A stretch of 64,000 nt of DNA from Haematobia irritans (taxonomy: Eukaryota; Arthropoda; Insecta; Diptera; Muscidae): the NCBI RefSeq assembly GCF_050003625.1, contig NC_134399.1, positions 36,534,671-36,598,670 of the forward strand, given 5' to 3'. This document shows positions 21,130-34,270 of the stretch, piece after piece. The number at the start of each line of letters is the position of its first letter. Within the stretch, counting starts at the first letter, position 1. The position numbers and the translations under genes are program-made. Under the pieces are notes generated by a model that worked only from the letters and a program-made list of their open reading frames with translations, was not told where the DNA came from and searched no databases.

Positions 21130-24100
21130 TTGCAAAAATGTAAATTTTCTATAGAAATAAACTTGTGAGACAATTTTCTATAGAAATAAAATTTTGACAA
21201 AATTTTCTCTTAAAGTAAAATTTTGACAAAATTTTCTATAGAAATAAAATTTTGACAAAATTTTCTATAGAAATAAAATTTTGACAAAATTTTCTATAGA
21301 AATAAACTTCTGAGAAAATTTTCTATAGAAATAAACTTCTGAAAAAATTTTTTATAGAAATAAAGAAATTTTGTCAAAATTTTATTTCTATAGAAAGTTT
21401 TGTCAAAATTTTTTTTCCATAGAAAATTTTGTCCAAATATTATTTCTATAGGAAATTTTGTCAAAATTTTATTTCTATACAAAATTTTGCCAAATTTTAT
21501 TCTATAGAAAATTGTGTCAAAATTTTATAGAAAACTTTGCTAAAATTTTATTTCTAAAGAAAAATTTGTCAAAATTTTATTTATATAGAAAATTTTGTCA
21601 AAATTTTATTTCTATAGAAATTTTATCAAAATTTTATTTCTATAGAAAATTGTGTCAAAATTTTATCTCTATAGAAAATTTTGTCAAAATTTTATTTCTA
21701 TCGAAAATTTTGTCACAATTTTATTTCTATAGAATATTTTGTCAAAATTTTATTTCTATACAAAATTTTGTCCAAATTTTATTTTTATAGGAAATTTTGT
21801 CAAAATTTTATTTCTATACAAAATTTTGCCAAATTTTATTTCTATAGAAAGTTTTGTCAAAATTTTATTTCCATAGGAAATTTTGTCAAAATTTTATTTC
21901 TATGGAAAATTTTTGGAGCGAAATTTCTGAGTTAAAGTGGCAGCCCGATTAAAATTCAGGCTCACTTAGACTATTCAGTCCATTGTGATAGAATTTCTGA
22001 GTTGGGAACTTGGGGTTTTGGTGGGGAATTTCCATAAATTTGGGGATTTTTTTTTTGAGAAATCGGTTTAACTTTTTTCCCAAAATTTTAGTTCTATCGA
22101 AAATTTTGTAAAAATTTTATTTCTATAGAAAATTTTGTAAAAAATTTATTTCTATAGAAAATTTTGTCAAAATTTTATTTCCATAGGAAATTTTGTCAAA
22201 ATTTTATTTCTATAGAAAATTTTGTAAAAATTTTATTTCTATAGGAAATTTTGTAAAAATTTTATTTCTATAGGAAATTTTGTCAAAATTTTATTTCTAT
22301 AGAAAATTTTGTGAAAATTTTATTTATATAGAAAGTTTTATCAGAAGTTTATTTCAATAGAAAATTTTGTCAAATTTTTTTTTTCTTTAGAAAATTTTGT
22401 CAAAATTTTATTTCTATACAAAATTTTGTCCAAATTTTATTTTTATATGACATTTTGTCAAAATTTTATTTCTATGGAAAATTTTTGTCAAAATTTTATT
22501 TTTATAGAAAATTTTGTGAAAATTTTATTTCCATAGGAAATTTTGTCAAAATTTTATTTCTCTGGAAAATGTTGTCAGTATTTTATTTCTAAAGAAAATT
22601 TTGTCAAAATTTTATGTCTATAGAAAAATTTTTCAAAATTTTATTTCTATATAAATTTTGTCAACATTTTATTTGTATAGAAAATTTTCTCAGAAGTTTA
22701 TTTCTATAGAAAATTTTCTCAGAAGTTTATTTCTATAGAAAATTTTGTCAAAATTTTATTTCTAATGAAAATTTTGTAAAAATTTTATTTCTATAGGAAT
22801 TTTTGGCAAAATTTTATTTCTATAGAAAATTTTCTCAGAAGTTTATTTCTATAGAAAATTTTGTCAAAAATTTATTTCTATAGAAAATTTTGTCAAAATT
22901 TTATTTACATAGGAAATTTTGTCAAAATTTTATTTTTATAGAAAATTTTGTAAAAATTTTATTTCTATAGGAAATTTTGTAAAAATTTTATTTCTATAGG
23001 AAATTTTGTCAAAATTTTATTTCTATAGAAAATTTTGTGAAAATTTTAGTTATATAGAAAGTTTTATCAGAAGTTTATTTCAATAGAAAATTTTGTCAAA
23101 TTTTTTTTTTTTTCTTTAGAAAATTTTGTCAAAATTTTATTTCTATACAAAATTTTGTCCAAATTTTATTTTTATAGGACATTTTGTCAAAATTTTATTT
23201 CTATGAAAAATTTTTGTCAAAATTTTATTTTTATAGAAAATTTTGTAAAAATTTTATTTCTATAGGAAATTTTGTCAAAATTTTATTTCTATAGAAAATT
23301 TTGTGAAAATTTTAGTTATATAGAAAGTTTATCAGAAGTTTATTTCAATAGAAAATTTTGTCAAATTTTTTTTTTTTTCTTTAGAAAATTTTGTCAAAAT
23401 TTTATTTCTATACAAAATTTTGTCCAAATTTTATTTTTATAGGACATTTTGTCAAAATTTTATTTCTATGAAAAATTTTTGTCAAAATTTTATTTTTATA
23501 GAAAATTTTGTGAAAATTTTATTTCCATAGGAAATTTTGTCAAAATTTTATTTCTCTGGAAAATGTTGTCAATATTTTATTTCTAAACAAAATTTTGTCA
23601 AAATTTTATGTCTATAGAAAAATTTTTCAAAATTTTATTTCTATATAAATTTTGTCAACATTTTATTTGTATAGAAAATTTTCTCAGAAGTTTATTTCTA
23701 TAGAAAATTTTCTCAGAAGTTTATTTCTATAGAAAATTTTGTCAAAATTTTATTTCTAATGAAAATTTTGTAAAAATTTTATTTCTATAGGAATTTTTGG
23801 CAAAATTTTATTTCTATAGAAAATTTTCTCAGAAGTTTATTTCTATAGAAAATTTTGTCAAAATTTTATTTCTATAGAAAATTTTGTCAAAATTTTATTT
23901 CTATAGAAAATTTTGTCAAAATGTTATTTCCATAGGAAATTTTGTCAAAATTTTCTTTCTATAGAAAATGTTGTCAAAATTTTATTTCTAAAGAAAATGT
24001 ATAAAATAAAATGTATAAAATAAAATTTTGACAAAATTTTCTATAGAATTGATTTCAATTAGTGGCTCGATTAAAGTTCGATATCTTTTGTAGATATTCT

Positions 24101-24450
24101 CCATATTCAACATGGGAATGTAAATGACAAAATTTTCTATAGAAATTAAATTTTGACAAAATTTTCTATAGAAATTAAATTTTGACAAAATTTCCTATAG
24201 AAATAACATTTTGACAAAATTTTCTATAAAAATAAAATTTTGACAAAAATTGTCCATAGAAATAAAATTTTGACAAAATTTTCTTTAGAAATAAAATTTT
24301 GACAAAATTTCCTATGGAAATAAAATTTTGATAAAATTTTCTATGGAAATAAAATTTTTACAAAATTTTCTATAGAAATAAAATTTTGACAAAATTTGCT
24401 ATAGAAATAAAATTTTGGCAAAATTTCCTATAGAACTAAAATTTTGGAAA
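21130..24450. repeat. 29-bp minisatellite array (gtcaaaattttatttctata type)
   Basis: The unit is a 29-mer: gtcaaaattttatttctata followed by gaaaatttt. Over 100 copies are present, with point changes and one-base gaps. It runs minus-oriented at 21130-21365, plus from about 21366 to 23995 and minus again from about 24000 to 24450. Blocks of several units are themselves duplicated, for example 22280-22500 resembles 23000-23240 and 23290-23500. Runs of open frame inside (such as 21458-21935) simply reflect repeats without stops and are not genes. Confidence 0.92.
21934..21991 (-). mobile_element. 58-bp SINE1 3' fragment with 12-bp target duplication
   Basis: The stretch from ggcagcccgatt to attcagtccattgtgata matches the 3' end of SINE1 in minus orientation. 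It is bounded by aatttctgagtt at 21922-21933 and again at 21992-22003. A perfect 12-bp duplication around a 5'-truncated copy is the mark of LINE-driven target-primed reverse transcription. Confidence 0.8.
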
Positions 24451-24607
24451 AAGGGGTTAAACCGATTTCTCAAAAAAAAAAATACCCACAAAAATCCCCA
24501 AATGTATGGAAATTCCTCACCAAAACCCCATGTTCCCAACTCAGAAATGTAGTCCCCATACCCCAATTTGGCGAAAAATCCCCAAGACTGGCAACACTGA
24601 TGTCAGT

Positions 24608-25803
24608 CCTGTCACTTACCCATTTGCTAAATATATGTCAAATTCAATTATTCGATTAAAACATTGATACAACCCATGACAATTTGTTTACATAGCGGTT
24701 ATTATTTTTCTCAAATAATCGTATAAAAAATAAGTATAAGTTCTGTAGAATTTTTAAATATAATAAAAGATGAAATAACACTTTTGGTTAATGGAAAAAT
24801 ACTCACCTAGAAAGTTGTAAAGATTTGTTGTGGCTTTTTTGTTTACAAATCGTATGCTAATTTATAAAAATTTCCCTGAGAAAATTTTCTCAACGATCTA
24901 AAAGTTCCCAGGAAGCTTTTATGAGGCAATAGCTAAGACATTCATTGAACTTAAATCATCTATTTTTCAATAAGACCTCGTCAATAGAAGACGTTTTGTA
25001 AATAATTCAATAGGATTCGGTTGTTGGAACGATTAATCGAAAACTCCTATAAATTTTATTGTTGTTATTGTAAATGTTAAAGTGGATTTATAATGAATTC
25101 AACACTAATTCACACATTTTCCCTTTACTTTGGTAACGAATGTTGTCGTCTACTGGCATGTGTGTGATGTGGGTCAGTTTTTGAGGCTGTTTGGAAGTTT
25201 TTTTTTTTGTGTTTGAGCTGCCTTTGTCTGGAACTAAACCTAATGATCATAATAAACAAATTGATTTTGGTCGCAAAACCCCAAAATGAAAAGCACACTA
25301 AAACCTTAAACAACATCGGATAATAAAATGAAGGAGAGCACAAAAAAAACCTATCGACAAATTTAAATGAGAATTGAAAAACATGGATATAAAATCGACC
25401 ATACAAAGATAGCGAGTATAGCTGTGAATGCTATAGCAGAAGCAGAAATAAAATCTGAGAATTAATTTGGCCATAAATCAATTTGCAACAGGAAATCTGG
25501 TTTTTATAGATGTTAATTAAATAACCAAACAAATTAGCAATAAATGTAGCAAGCACTACCTACTGCGAGAGTCAATGTCTGTGTGATATTTCGAATTGAA
25601 ATGTTAGCATTATTATGTTACCGTACTGGGAAAAATAAATATGGCACAAACGAAACTAAAGGTATTAGATTTTCAAAGAAATTAAATATGCCACAAGGAT
25701 GTTTATAGTTTTGATTTTAACTCACCATCATTGCAATACAAAATTGTTCGTATCGTATTGTAACATAAAGAAATTTTATTTACAAGAAATTTCATAATAT
25801 TAA
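24608..25803. other. Unassigned AT-rich DNA
   Basis: No repeat shared with the rest of the window and no coding signature were found. The 93-residue minus frame at 25125-25406 is AT-driven. This may be single-copy intergenic DNA. Confidence 0.5.
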
Positions 25804-25844
25804 ACAAATATATACGGCCGTAAATTCGGCCAGGCCGAAGCTTA

Positions 25845-27126
25845 AAGGGTGATACGGTCAAAATTTGGTCAAGAGAAAACGCGTGTAAATCGGTGAAATC
25901 GTTTATTTAAAAAATCAAATTAATTCCTTTTTCAAGTTCAATTAGTATAAAATTCAGGAAAAATATTCAGTTAGGTTTTCGCTTTTCCAAATCCGAATTG
26001 CCGGGCCTCACGCTTGATACCTGCCATCAGATTTTGTACAGCGACCTTGTCCACCTTCTTCATCGCAGAAAGCCAGTTTGCCTTGAACTGGTTTTTTGGT
26101 CTTCTTTAGGTTCCGCTTGACAATAGCCCAGTATTTCTCAATTGGGCGGAGCTCTGGCGTGTTGGGAGGGTTCTTGTCCTTGGGAACCACCTGCACGTTG
26201 TTGGCGGCGTACCACTCCATGGCCTTTTTACCGTAATTGCAAGATGCCAAATGCGGCCAAAACAGTACGGAACAACCGTGTTTCTTCAGGAAAGGCATCA
26301 GACGTTTATTCAAACACTCTTTCACGTAAATTTCTTGGTTGACAGTCCCGGAAGCTGTGAAATTGCTGCTTTTCAAGCCACAGGTAGAGATGGCTTGCCA
26401 AACCAGATATTTCTTTGCGAACTTTGACAGTTTTATGTGCTTGAAAATATCTGCTACTTTTCCCCTTCCTTTTGCCGTATAAAACTCCTGTCCCGGAAGC
26501 TGCTTGTAGTCGGCTTTGACGTAGGTTTCGTCGTCCATTACCACGCAGTCAAACTTCGTCAGCATCGTCGTGTACAGCCTCCGGGATCGCGCTTTGGCCG
26601 TCGTATTTTGTTTATCATCGCGATTTGGAGTCACTACCTTCTTGTAAGTCGATAGTCCGACTCGTTTTTTGGCTCGATGCACGGTTGTAGACGATACACC
26701 CAGCTTATTTGCGGCATCTCGGAGAGAGAGGTTAGGGTTTCGCTTGAAACTACCGGAAACTCTCTTTGTCGTCTCAGCGGCTTCCGGTTTTCGATTTCCC
26801 CCCGATCCAGACTTCCTGGCTGTCGACAAACGTTCCCCAAACACTTTAATTACATTTGTAACCGTTGATTTGGCAACTTTTAGCGATTTTGCCAGCTTTG
26901 CGTGCGAGTAGCTCGGATTTTCGCGATGCGCGAGCAAAATTTTGATACGCTGCTCTTCTTGCTTGGACGGCATTTTGACAACTGAAGAGTGAATTCCAAA
27001 ATCAAAATAGGAGCAACATTCTACACACACACACCTTCAAAATGAGGGGTGTTCATGTTTTTTAAATGCAAAATTGAAAGAAATACGTCAAGTTTATATT
27101 GACCAAATTTTGACCGTATCAACCTT
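25845..27126 (-). mobile_element. Full-length DD37E (ITmD37E-type) mariner
   Basis: Inverted termini aagggtgatacggtcaaaat (25845) and its near-complement ending 27126 extend about 27 bp with one mismatch by eye. TA flanks lie at 25843-25844 and 27127-27128. Length is 1,282 bp with one transposase gene on the minus strand. It sits inside the Helentron copy 25804-27945, so it is the younger of the two. Confidence 0.92.
25971..26973 (-). pseudogene. ITmD37E transposase, inactivated
   Basis: The start is taken at the methionine of MPSKQEEQRIKILLAHREN, 26973. An upstream in-frame methionine at 27030 lacks family resemblance. The order is an N-terminal helix-turn-helix (KLAKSLKVAKSTVTNVIKVF), a basic linker, a second helix-turn-helix (LSLRDAANKLGVSSTTVHRA) and the DDE domain. 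The first aspartate is in VMDDETYVKADY and the final glutamate in PELRPIEKYW, 37 residues after the second acidic position. That second position reads WPHLASCNY where the family has WPDLASC: histidine replaces the catalytic aspartate. A one-base frameshift near 26090-26100 moves the tail (FKANWLSAMKKVDKVAVQ) to another frame, which stops at 25971-25973. Both lesions make it dead. Confidence 0.88.
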
Positions 27127-27945
27127 TACTAACACCACGTACCAAATGTCAACCGAATCGAATGAAATGTATTTCTCTTAGTGGCTCCGCATGCCAAATC
27201 TGGGGATCGGTTTATATGGGGGCTATATCATTATGGCCAGATGTAGACCAACTTTTGCATGGTTGTTAGAGACCATATACCAACATCATGTACCAAATTT
27301 CAGCCGGATCGGATGAAATTTGCTTCTCTTTGAGGCTCCGCAAGCCAAATCTTGGATTGGTTTATATAGGGGCTATATATAATTATGGACTGATGTGGAC
27401 CAATTTGTACATGGTATTAGAGACCATATATTTACATCACATACCAAATTTCAGACGGATCGGGTGAAATTTGCATCTCTTAGAGGCTCCTCAAGCCAAA
27501 TCTGGGGATGGGTTTATATGGGGCCTATACATAATGTTGGACCGATTTTGGGCCAATTTTTGCATGGTTGTTAGAGACCATATACTAACACCATGTACCA
27601 ATTTTCAACCGCATCGGACGAATTTTGCTCCTCCAAGAGGCTCCGCAAGCCAAATCTGAGTGTCGGTTTATAAGAGACTATACGTAAAAGTGGTCCGATA
27701 TGGCCCACTGGCAATACCATCCGACCTACATCAATAACAACTACTTGTGCCAAGTTTCAAGTCGATAGCTAGTTACGTTCGGAAGTTAGCGTGATTTCAA
27801 CAGACGGACGGACGGACATGCTTAGATCGACTCAGAATTTCACCACGACCCAGAATACACTTTATGGGGTCTTAGAGCAATATTTCGATGTTTTACAAAC
27901 GGAATGACAAAGTTAATATACCCCCATCCTATGGTGGAGGGTATA

Positions 27946-28091
27946 ATAAAAAATTTTGAAGCAACGATTTTAAACTTTATTTTAATTACAATTTCATTAT
28001 TTTTAAGAAATTTGTCCTTAATATTTTGTAATTTGCGCATCCTAAAATTTTGGTTGTTTAATCTTTAATATTACGTAAATATTTTTTTTTC
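27946..28091. other. Short AT-rich spacer
   Basis: AT-rich DNA between the Helentron 5' end and the AT microsatellite. Nothing was recognised. Confidence 0.5.
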
Positions 28092-29611
<1,520 letters not shown>

Positions 29612-29842
29612 GTTTGTCAATCACTCAAACAAGGCTCGTGGCGATTGGTTGCAAGAAATGCTCCAAAAATAGAATGGCGGTGCTTCGAAACACGTCTATA
29701 ACATCGTGACAGATGATGAATCGCGGAGTTATGTTACACGCATGAGCCCGAAAGTAATCAGCATTTGACTGTATGGGTGCTTCAAGATGAGCCAAATCCA
29801 ACAAAAGTCGAAGAATATCCAAGCAAACGATCGGCCTGTTTT
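29612..29842 (+). pseudogene. mariner transposase fragment, cut by a Helentron
   Basis: Plus-strand frames give GASKHVYNIVTDDES around the first catalytic aspartate of a DD34D mariner. After a frameshift near 29735 they give YTHEPESNQHLTVWVLQDEP and NPTKVEEYPSKRSACF. The order and wording match the middle of a mariner transposase. It also holds a stop near 29671 and lacks the tryptophan of the usual DESW. The fragment ends exactly where Helentron copy 4 starts (29843), and no continuation was seen on the far side. Confidence 0.75.
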
Positions 29843-31418
29843 TATACCCTCTACCATAGGATGGGGGTATATTAACTTTGTCATTCTGTTTGTAACACAT
29901 GCCTTAAGACCCCATAAAGTGAGCATGAGCTGAGCATGTCCGTCCATCCGTCCGTCTGTTGAAGTCACGCTAACTTCCGAACGAAACAAGCTATCGACTT
30001 GAAACTTGGCACAAGCAGTTGTTATTGATATAGGTCGGATGGTATTGCAAATGGGCCATATCGGTCCACTTTCACGTATAGCTCCCATATAAACGGACCC
30101 ACAAATTCGCCTTGCAGACCCTCTAAGAGAATCAAATTTCATCCGATCCGGCTGAAATTTGGTACATGGTGTTAGTATATGGTCTCTAACAACCATGCAA
30201 AAATTGGTCTACATCGGTCCTTAATTATATATAGCCCCCATATAAACCGATTCCCCGATTTAGTTTTCGGAGCCTCTAAGAGAAGCAAATTTCATCCGAT
30301 ACGGCTGAAATTTGGTACATGGTGTTAGTACATGGTCTTTAACAACCATGCACAAAGTGGTCCACATCGGTCCATAATTATATATAGCCCCCATATAAAC
30401 CGATCCCCAGATTTGGCTTGCGGAGCCTCTAAGAGAAGAAAATTTCATCCGATCCGGCTGAAATTTGGTACATGGTGTTAGCATATGGTTTCTAACATCT
30501 ATGGAAAAACTGGTCCACATCGGTCAATAATTATATATAGGCCCCATATAAACCGATTCCCGGATTTGGCTTGCGGAGCTTCTAAGAGAAGCAAATTTCA
30601 TCCGATCCGGCTGAAATTTGGTACATGGTGTTAGTATATGGTCTCTAATGACCATGCAAAAATTGGTCCAAATCGGTGCATAATTATATATAGCCCCCAT
30701 ATAAGCCGATCACCAGATTTGACCTCCGGAGCCTCTTGGAAGACCAAAATTCATCTGAGTCAGTTGATATTCGGTACGTGGTGTTAATATATGGCCTCAA
30801 ACACCCATGCAATAATTGGTCGAAATCGGCCCATAATTATATATAACCCCCATTTAAACCGATTCCCAGATTTGACCATCGGAGCTCTTGGAGGAGCAAA
30901 ATCCATCCGATCCGGTTGAAATTTGGTACGTGGTGAAATTTGGTATAGTGCGCTAGTATATGGCCGCTAACAACCATGCCAAAATTGGTCCATATTGGAC
31001 TATAGTTATATATAGCCGATTCCCAAAAATAATCTACCAAAATTTTATTTCTATAGATTTTTTTTTTAATTGTATTACTGTGTTTTTTTTTTTTGATTTC
31101 AGCTTAAAACCATGCATTGACTAAACTACAAGTGTAGCTTAACCAACAGAGGAAAAGAATGTTTGTCAAATTTATTTGGGCAAAGCCCTATAGACTGCAA
31201 GATGGTTGGATGGACGCTCGTTTCGGAATTACCACATTCCTCATCAGCATCCTCTGCTTGCAGCAAAACTATCAATCAATTATCGGAATAAATTCAGGCA
31301 GTTCACTAAACCCAAAAGTAAACCACATTTGAACCTTCCGAAAAAAGGTTTTACATGATAGCCGGCTTTTCCCAAATAAATTTGACAAACATTCTTTTCC
31401 TCTATTGGTTAAGCTACA

Positions 31419-32327
31419 CGCTCACAAAAAATCGCTTCTGTAACATATACTCCCAAACATATTTTGCTTCAAGCATATATATTTTTGGGTATTGCCCAAA
31501 CATTTATATGTTTGATCTCTTCCAATATATAATATGTTTGAAAGCATATTGGGCTAAACAATATATGTTTGGGTAGTCTAAGTTCCAAACATTTTGTATT
31601 TTTGCATCCAAATTCAATAATGTTGTCTTCCAAAAAACAATATGTTATTATGTGAACATATAATATGTTTGGAAGCATTTTGCACCCAAAATATTATATG
31701 CTTAAAAAAATTCTCCCAAACAATATTGTGCTCAAAATTTTATTTATTTATTTATATATTCTCAATCATAATGAATTATGAAAAAACAGTTAATATAGGT
31801 GGTAACAACATAGGTTTTCGACCTGAATGCTCAAAAATTTGTTTCTGCCGAATTGTATATTCCCCCACATCTTTCTCACCTCCACGAGATTTTTTAGTTC
31901 TTAGCACCTTTTTCTGTAATACAAACATTGTAGAAGAAATTATTCAATTGTATGATTTTTTTATTTTAATTTTACCTTTTGCCGGACGGGGATTCGAACA
32001 GCGGACCACACAGTTTGTAAGGATCAAAGAAGTAGCTGATCAATTGCCCAAGGAAAAATAAAATGTTAAATAGCGCTCCAAGCTACTAAACACATATATG
32101 TTTATAGGCTATTTCTAAATTAATATATGTTTGCATCCAAGCATATTATATTTACAAACATTTTATGTCCCAAACATAATATGTTCTAACATATTAACAT
32201 ATATGTCCCAAACATGTTATGCTAGTTTATGAACATTATATGCTTGCACTCAAAAATATTGTGTTTAAAAATTTGTGTTCCAAACATATAATGTGTATAG
32301 CCAAACACAGTCTTTTTCATCCGTGTA
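31419..32327. mobile_element. Composite MITE carrying tRNA-like sequence, copy 1
   Basis: It is bounded by gctcacaaaaaatcgcttc and an inverted-type end near tttttcatccgtgtac. The outer parts are rich in ccaaacatat/atatgtttgg words. The middle (about 31860-32045) carries a minus-strand tRNA-derived SINE remnant with a B-box complement, gggattcgaac. It splits the word gctacac...ttgtagtttag of the surrounding element, which shows the insertion point. Confidence 0.7.
31865..32045 (-). mobile_element. tRNA-derived SINE2 remnant (minus)
   Basis: Reverse-strand ggttcgaatcc-like B box near 31985-32000. Body words such as tagttcttagcacctttttc are shared with the copies at 53650-53815 and 56770-56957. 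The A-box half is badly decayed here. Confidence 0.6.
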
Positions 32328-32780
32328 CATTTGTAGTTTAGTCAATGTATGGGTTTAAGCTGAAATCAAAAAAAAAAAAAAAAAACAATGCTTAAACAAA
32401 AAAAAACAACAATAACAATAACCAAACAAAAGGAAAGAACATTTTATTACTATAGAAAATTTTGTCAAAATTTTATTACTATACAAAATTTTGTCAAGAT
32501 TTTATTTTTATAGAAAATTTTGTCAAAATTTTATTTCTATAGACAATTTTGTTGCTATAGAAAATCTTGTCAAAATTTTATTTCTATAGAAAATTTTGTC
32601 AAACAGAATTATATTGCGTTTATGTTTAATCGACTTTTTTTGTTTAATATATATCCGGTATGGACTAACTTACAATTGAGAGGACGGTGTTAAGAAGTTT
32701 TAAGATACCTTGCCATCGGCAAGTGTTACCGCAACCCAAGTATGTTAATTCGATTGTGGATGAGTCTTTCTTATTTTCAA

Positions 32781-33744
32781 TTTTGCATTTAATGAAATCA
32801 AAAATTTACATCTTTATCATAGTTCTGGTCCAAGTCGAATATGAAATTAAAATATGATCACAAAAACAGTTTGAAACCTTTTCGGTTAAATCATAAGAAA
32901 ACCATGTTTAAATTTTCTCCTAAGATATAAAACAAAACGGGCATGTTTATGATTTCTTCATGGAATCAGATATGGCAATTCAATGAATTCACCTTAAAAC
33001 TTGGCTTATACCAGAAAATGCTATGATCGCATATTTTGAAGGCAAATCGCCTTACTATCACACAGAGCCAATATGAAAATTACGGAGGGGAGGTTTCAAC
33101 TGCAAGCTATAAAAATTAAATCCAACATGTGAACAGACAACGAGAAACACTTTAAAATCAATAAGAAATCTTTATTAATTTACGAGACTCGAATGAGTGT
33201 CGGACGGCAACAGTGTCCCAGGCAATGTCAAGACAAGACCAGACCAAGATGTTGTCGGTAACCAGAAAATCATGAGTTTTTGCAAGAAGACGATGGTTAA
33301 GACTTTAGGCCAAGAGAGAGGGATAGTAGTGCTCACCACCATCACCATGAATGCCGCTTTAATTTGACCATATGGCAGTTTGGTATTACGTCTGTCTCTT
33401 GTTCACATTAAATTGGTTTCGATTGGTCGCGAAGTCTGTCCGTTGGTATTTTTGGTTCGGGGGGTTTTTGCCAGCTTATCCGCCACCGAGTATTTTATGT
33501 GTGAACGCATGTGAATGGCTTAATCGAATTATTAACAACAATAATAAAAGCGAACAAATTTCCTTTTATTGAATGTTCAACATACGACCATTTATGGTCA
33601 TGTTCATAGCCGGACTATCGGAGATCATTATGATCAGCTTTAGAGTTTGCCGATTCTATCTTTTTGGAAATAATTCCGTGGAGAATACTGTTGTGGTCGA
33701 GAACTTTGAGTACTTCATAAGGACAAGATAGCAAGTGTAAAGTC
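32781..33744. other. Unassigned, probably single-copy DNA
   Basis: No repeat family or protein signature. Open frames at 33372-33572 and 33615-33908 are short, and the second overlaps Helentron repeats. Confidence 0.45.
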
Positions 33745-34270
33745 CCCGGGCCATATCGGTTCACTTTTACGTATAGCCCCCATATAAACGGACCCCCAAG
33801 AGAAGCATAGACTCTAAGAGAAGCATATTTCATCCGATCTGTCTGAAATTTGGTACATGGTACATATAAACGGACCCCCAAGAGAAGCATAGCCTCTAAG
33901 AGAAGCATATTTCATCCGATCTGTCTGAAATTTGGTACATGGTGTTGGTATATGGTCTCTAACAAATTGATCCACATCGGTCCATAACTATATAAAGCCC
34001 CCATATAAACCGATCCTCAAATTTTGCTTGCGGAGCCTCAAAGAGAAGAAAATTTCATCCGATCCGGCTGAAATTTGGTACATGGTGTTGGTATATGGTC
34101 TCTAACAACCACCCAAAAATTGGTCCACATCAGTCCATAATTATATATAGTACCCATATAAACCGATCCCCATATTTGGCTTGCGGAGCCTCAAAGAGAA
34201 GCAAATTTCATTTGATCCGGTTGAAATTTCGTACATGATGTTGGTATATGGTATCTAACAACCATAGTTA
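33745..34270 (+). mobile_element. Helentron family A, internal fragment, copy 5
   Basis: It starts inside the family at gggccatatcggttcac and holds about three 153-bp repeats, with a local duplication around 33787 and 33870 (acggacccccaagagaagca twice). Both ends of the element are missing. Confidence 0.8.

Larger units (their letters stand above)
20691..24599. mobile_element. hAT-like non-autonomous element full of 29-bp minisatellite
   Basis: Inverted termini cagtgttgccagt (20691) and actggcaacactg (ending 24599) are flanked by a perfect 8-bp duplication, atgtcagt, at 20683-20690 and 24600-24607. The two ends stay similar for about 35 bp (a shared tcgccaaatt). Inside are 440 bp of unassigned sequence (20700-21130) and then about 3.3 kb of 29-bp repeats. 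The repeats are in opposite orientation at the two sides, with an internal inverted copy of the right end at 21992-22085. No transposase is present. It is 3.9 kb long, very large for a MITE. Confidence 0.85.
25804..27945 (-). mobile_element. Helentron family A, copy 3 (minus), split by a mariner
   Basis: On the minus strand the 5' hairpin is at 27945 and is followed by the A block, the cgtccgtctg block and several 153-bp repeats down to 27127. The 3' hairpin (ttcggcctggccgaattta, then cggccgtatata) is at 25842-25806. Between them sits the mariner 25845-27126. Rejoining the flanks around TA puts a 153-bp repeat directly against the 3' hairpin, so this copy had already lost its minisatellite and subterminal region before the mariner arrived. 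Confidence 0.85.
31090..32375. mobile_element. Element with about 85-bp terminal inverted repeats, copy 1
   Basis: The left end gatttcagcttaaaaccatg (31097) and right end gggtttaagctgaaatcaaa (about 32353) are inverted repeats. They continue through gactaaactacaagtgtagc/gctacac and aaatttatttggg/cccaaataaattt, about 85 bp in all. The inside holds about 200 bp with gcagcaaaactatcaatcaa. Poly-A and poly-T runs flank it on both sides. Its right repeat is interrupted at 31419 by the MITE 31419-32327. A second copy lies at 35936-36225. The class is unknown; there is no coding capacity. Confidence 0.75.
29843..32780 (+). mobile_element. Helentron family A, copy 4, split by a nested insertion
   Basis: The 5' hairpin tataccctctaccatagg starts at 29843. 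The A block and seven or so 153-bp repeats run to about 31020, then the start of the 29-bp minisatellite (31035-31055). The minisatellite resumes at 32440-32605 after the insertion 31075-32435. The gaattatatt and ttaagataccttgccatcgg blocks continue to 32775. The final subterminal repeat and 3' hairpin are missing. Confidence 0.8.

Noticed and set aside
21458..21935. 110- and 84-codon frames of repeated FYFYRKFCQNFIS type
   Set aside because: Direct translation of the 29-bp minisatellite. Period and AT content keep the frame open by chance.
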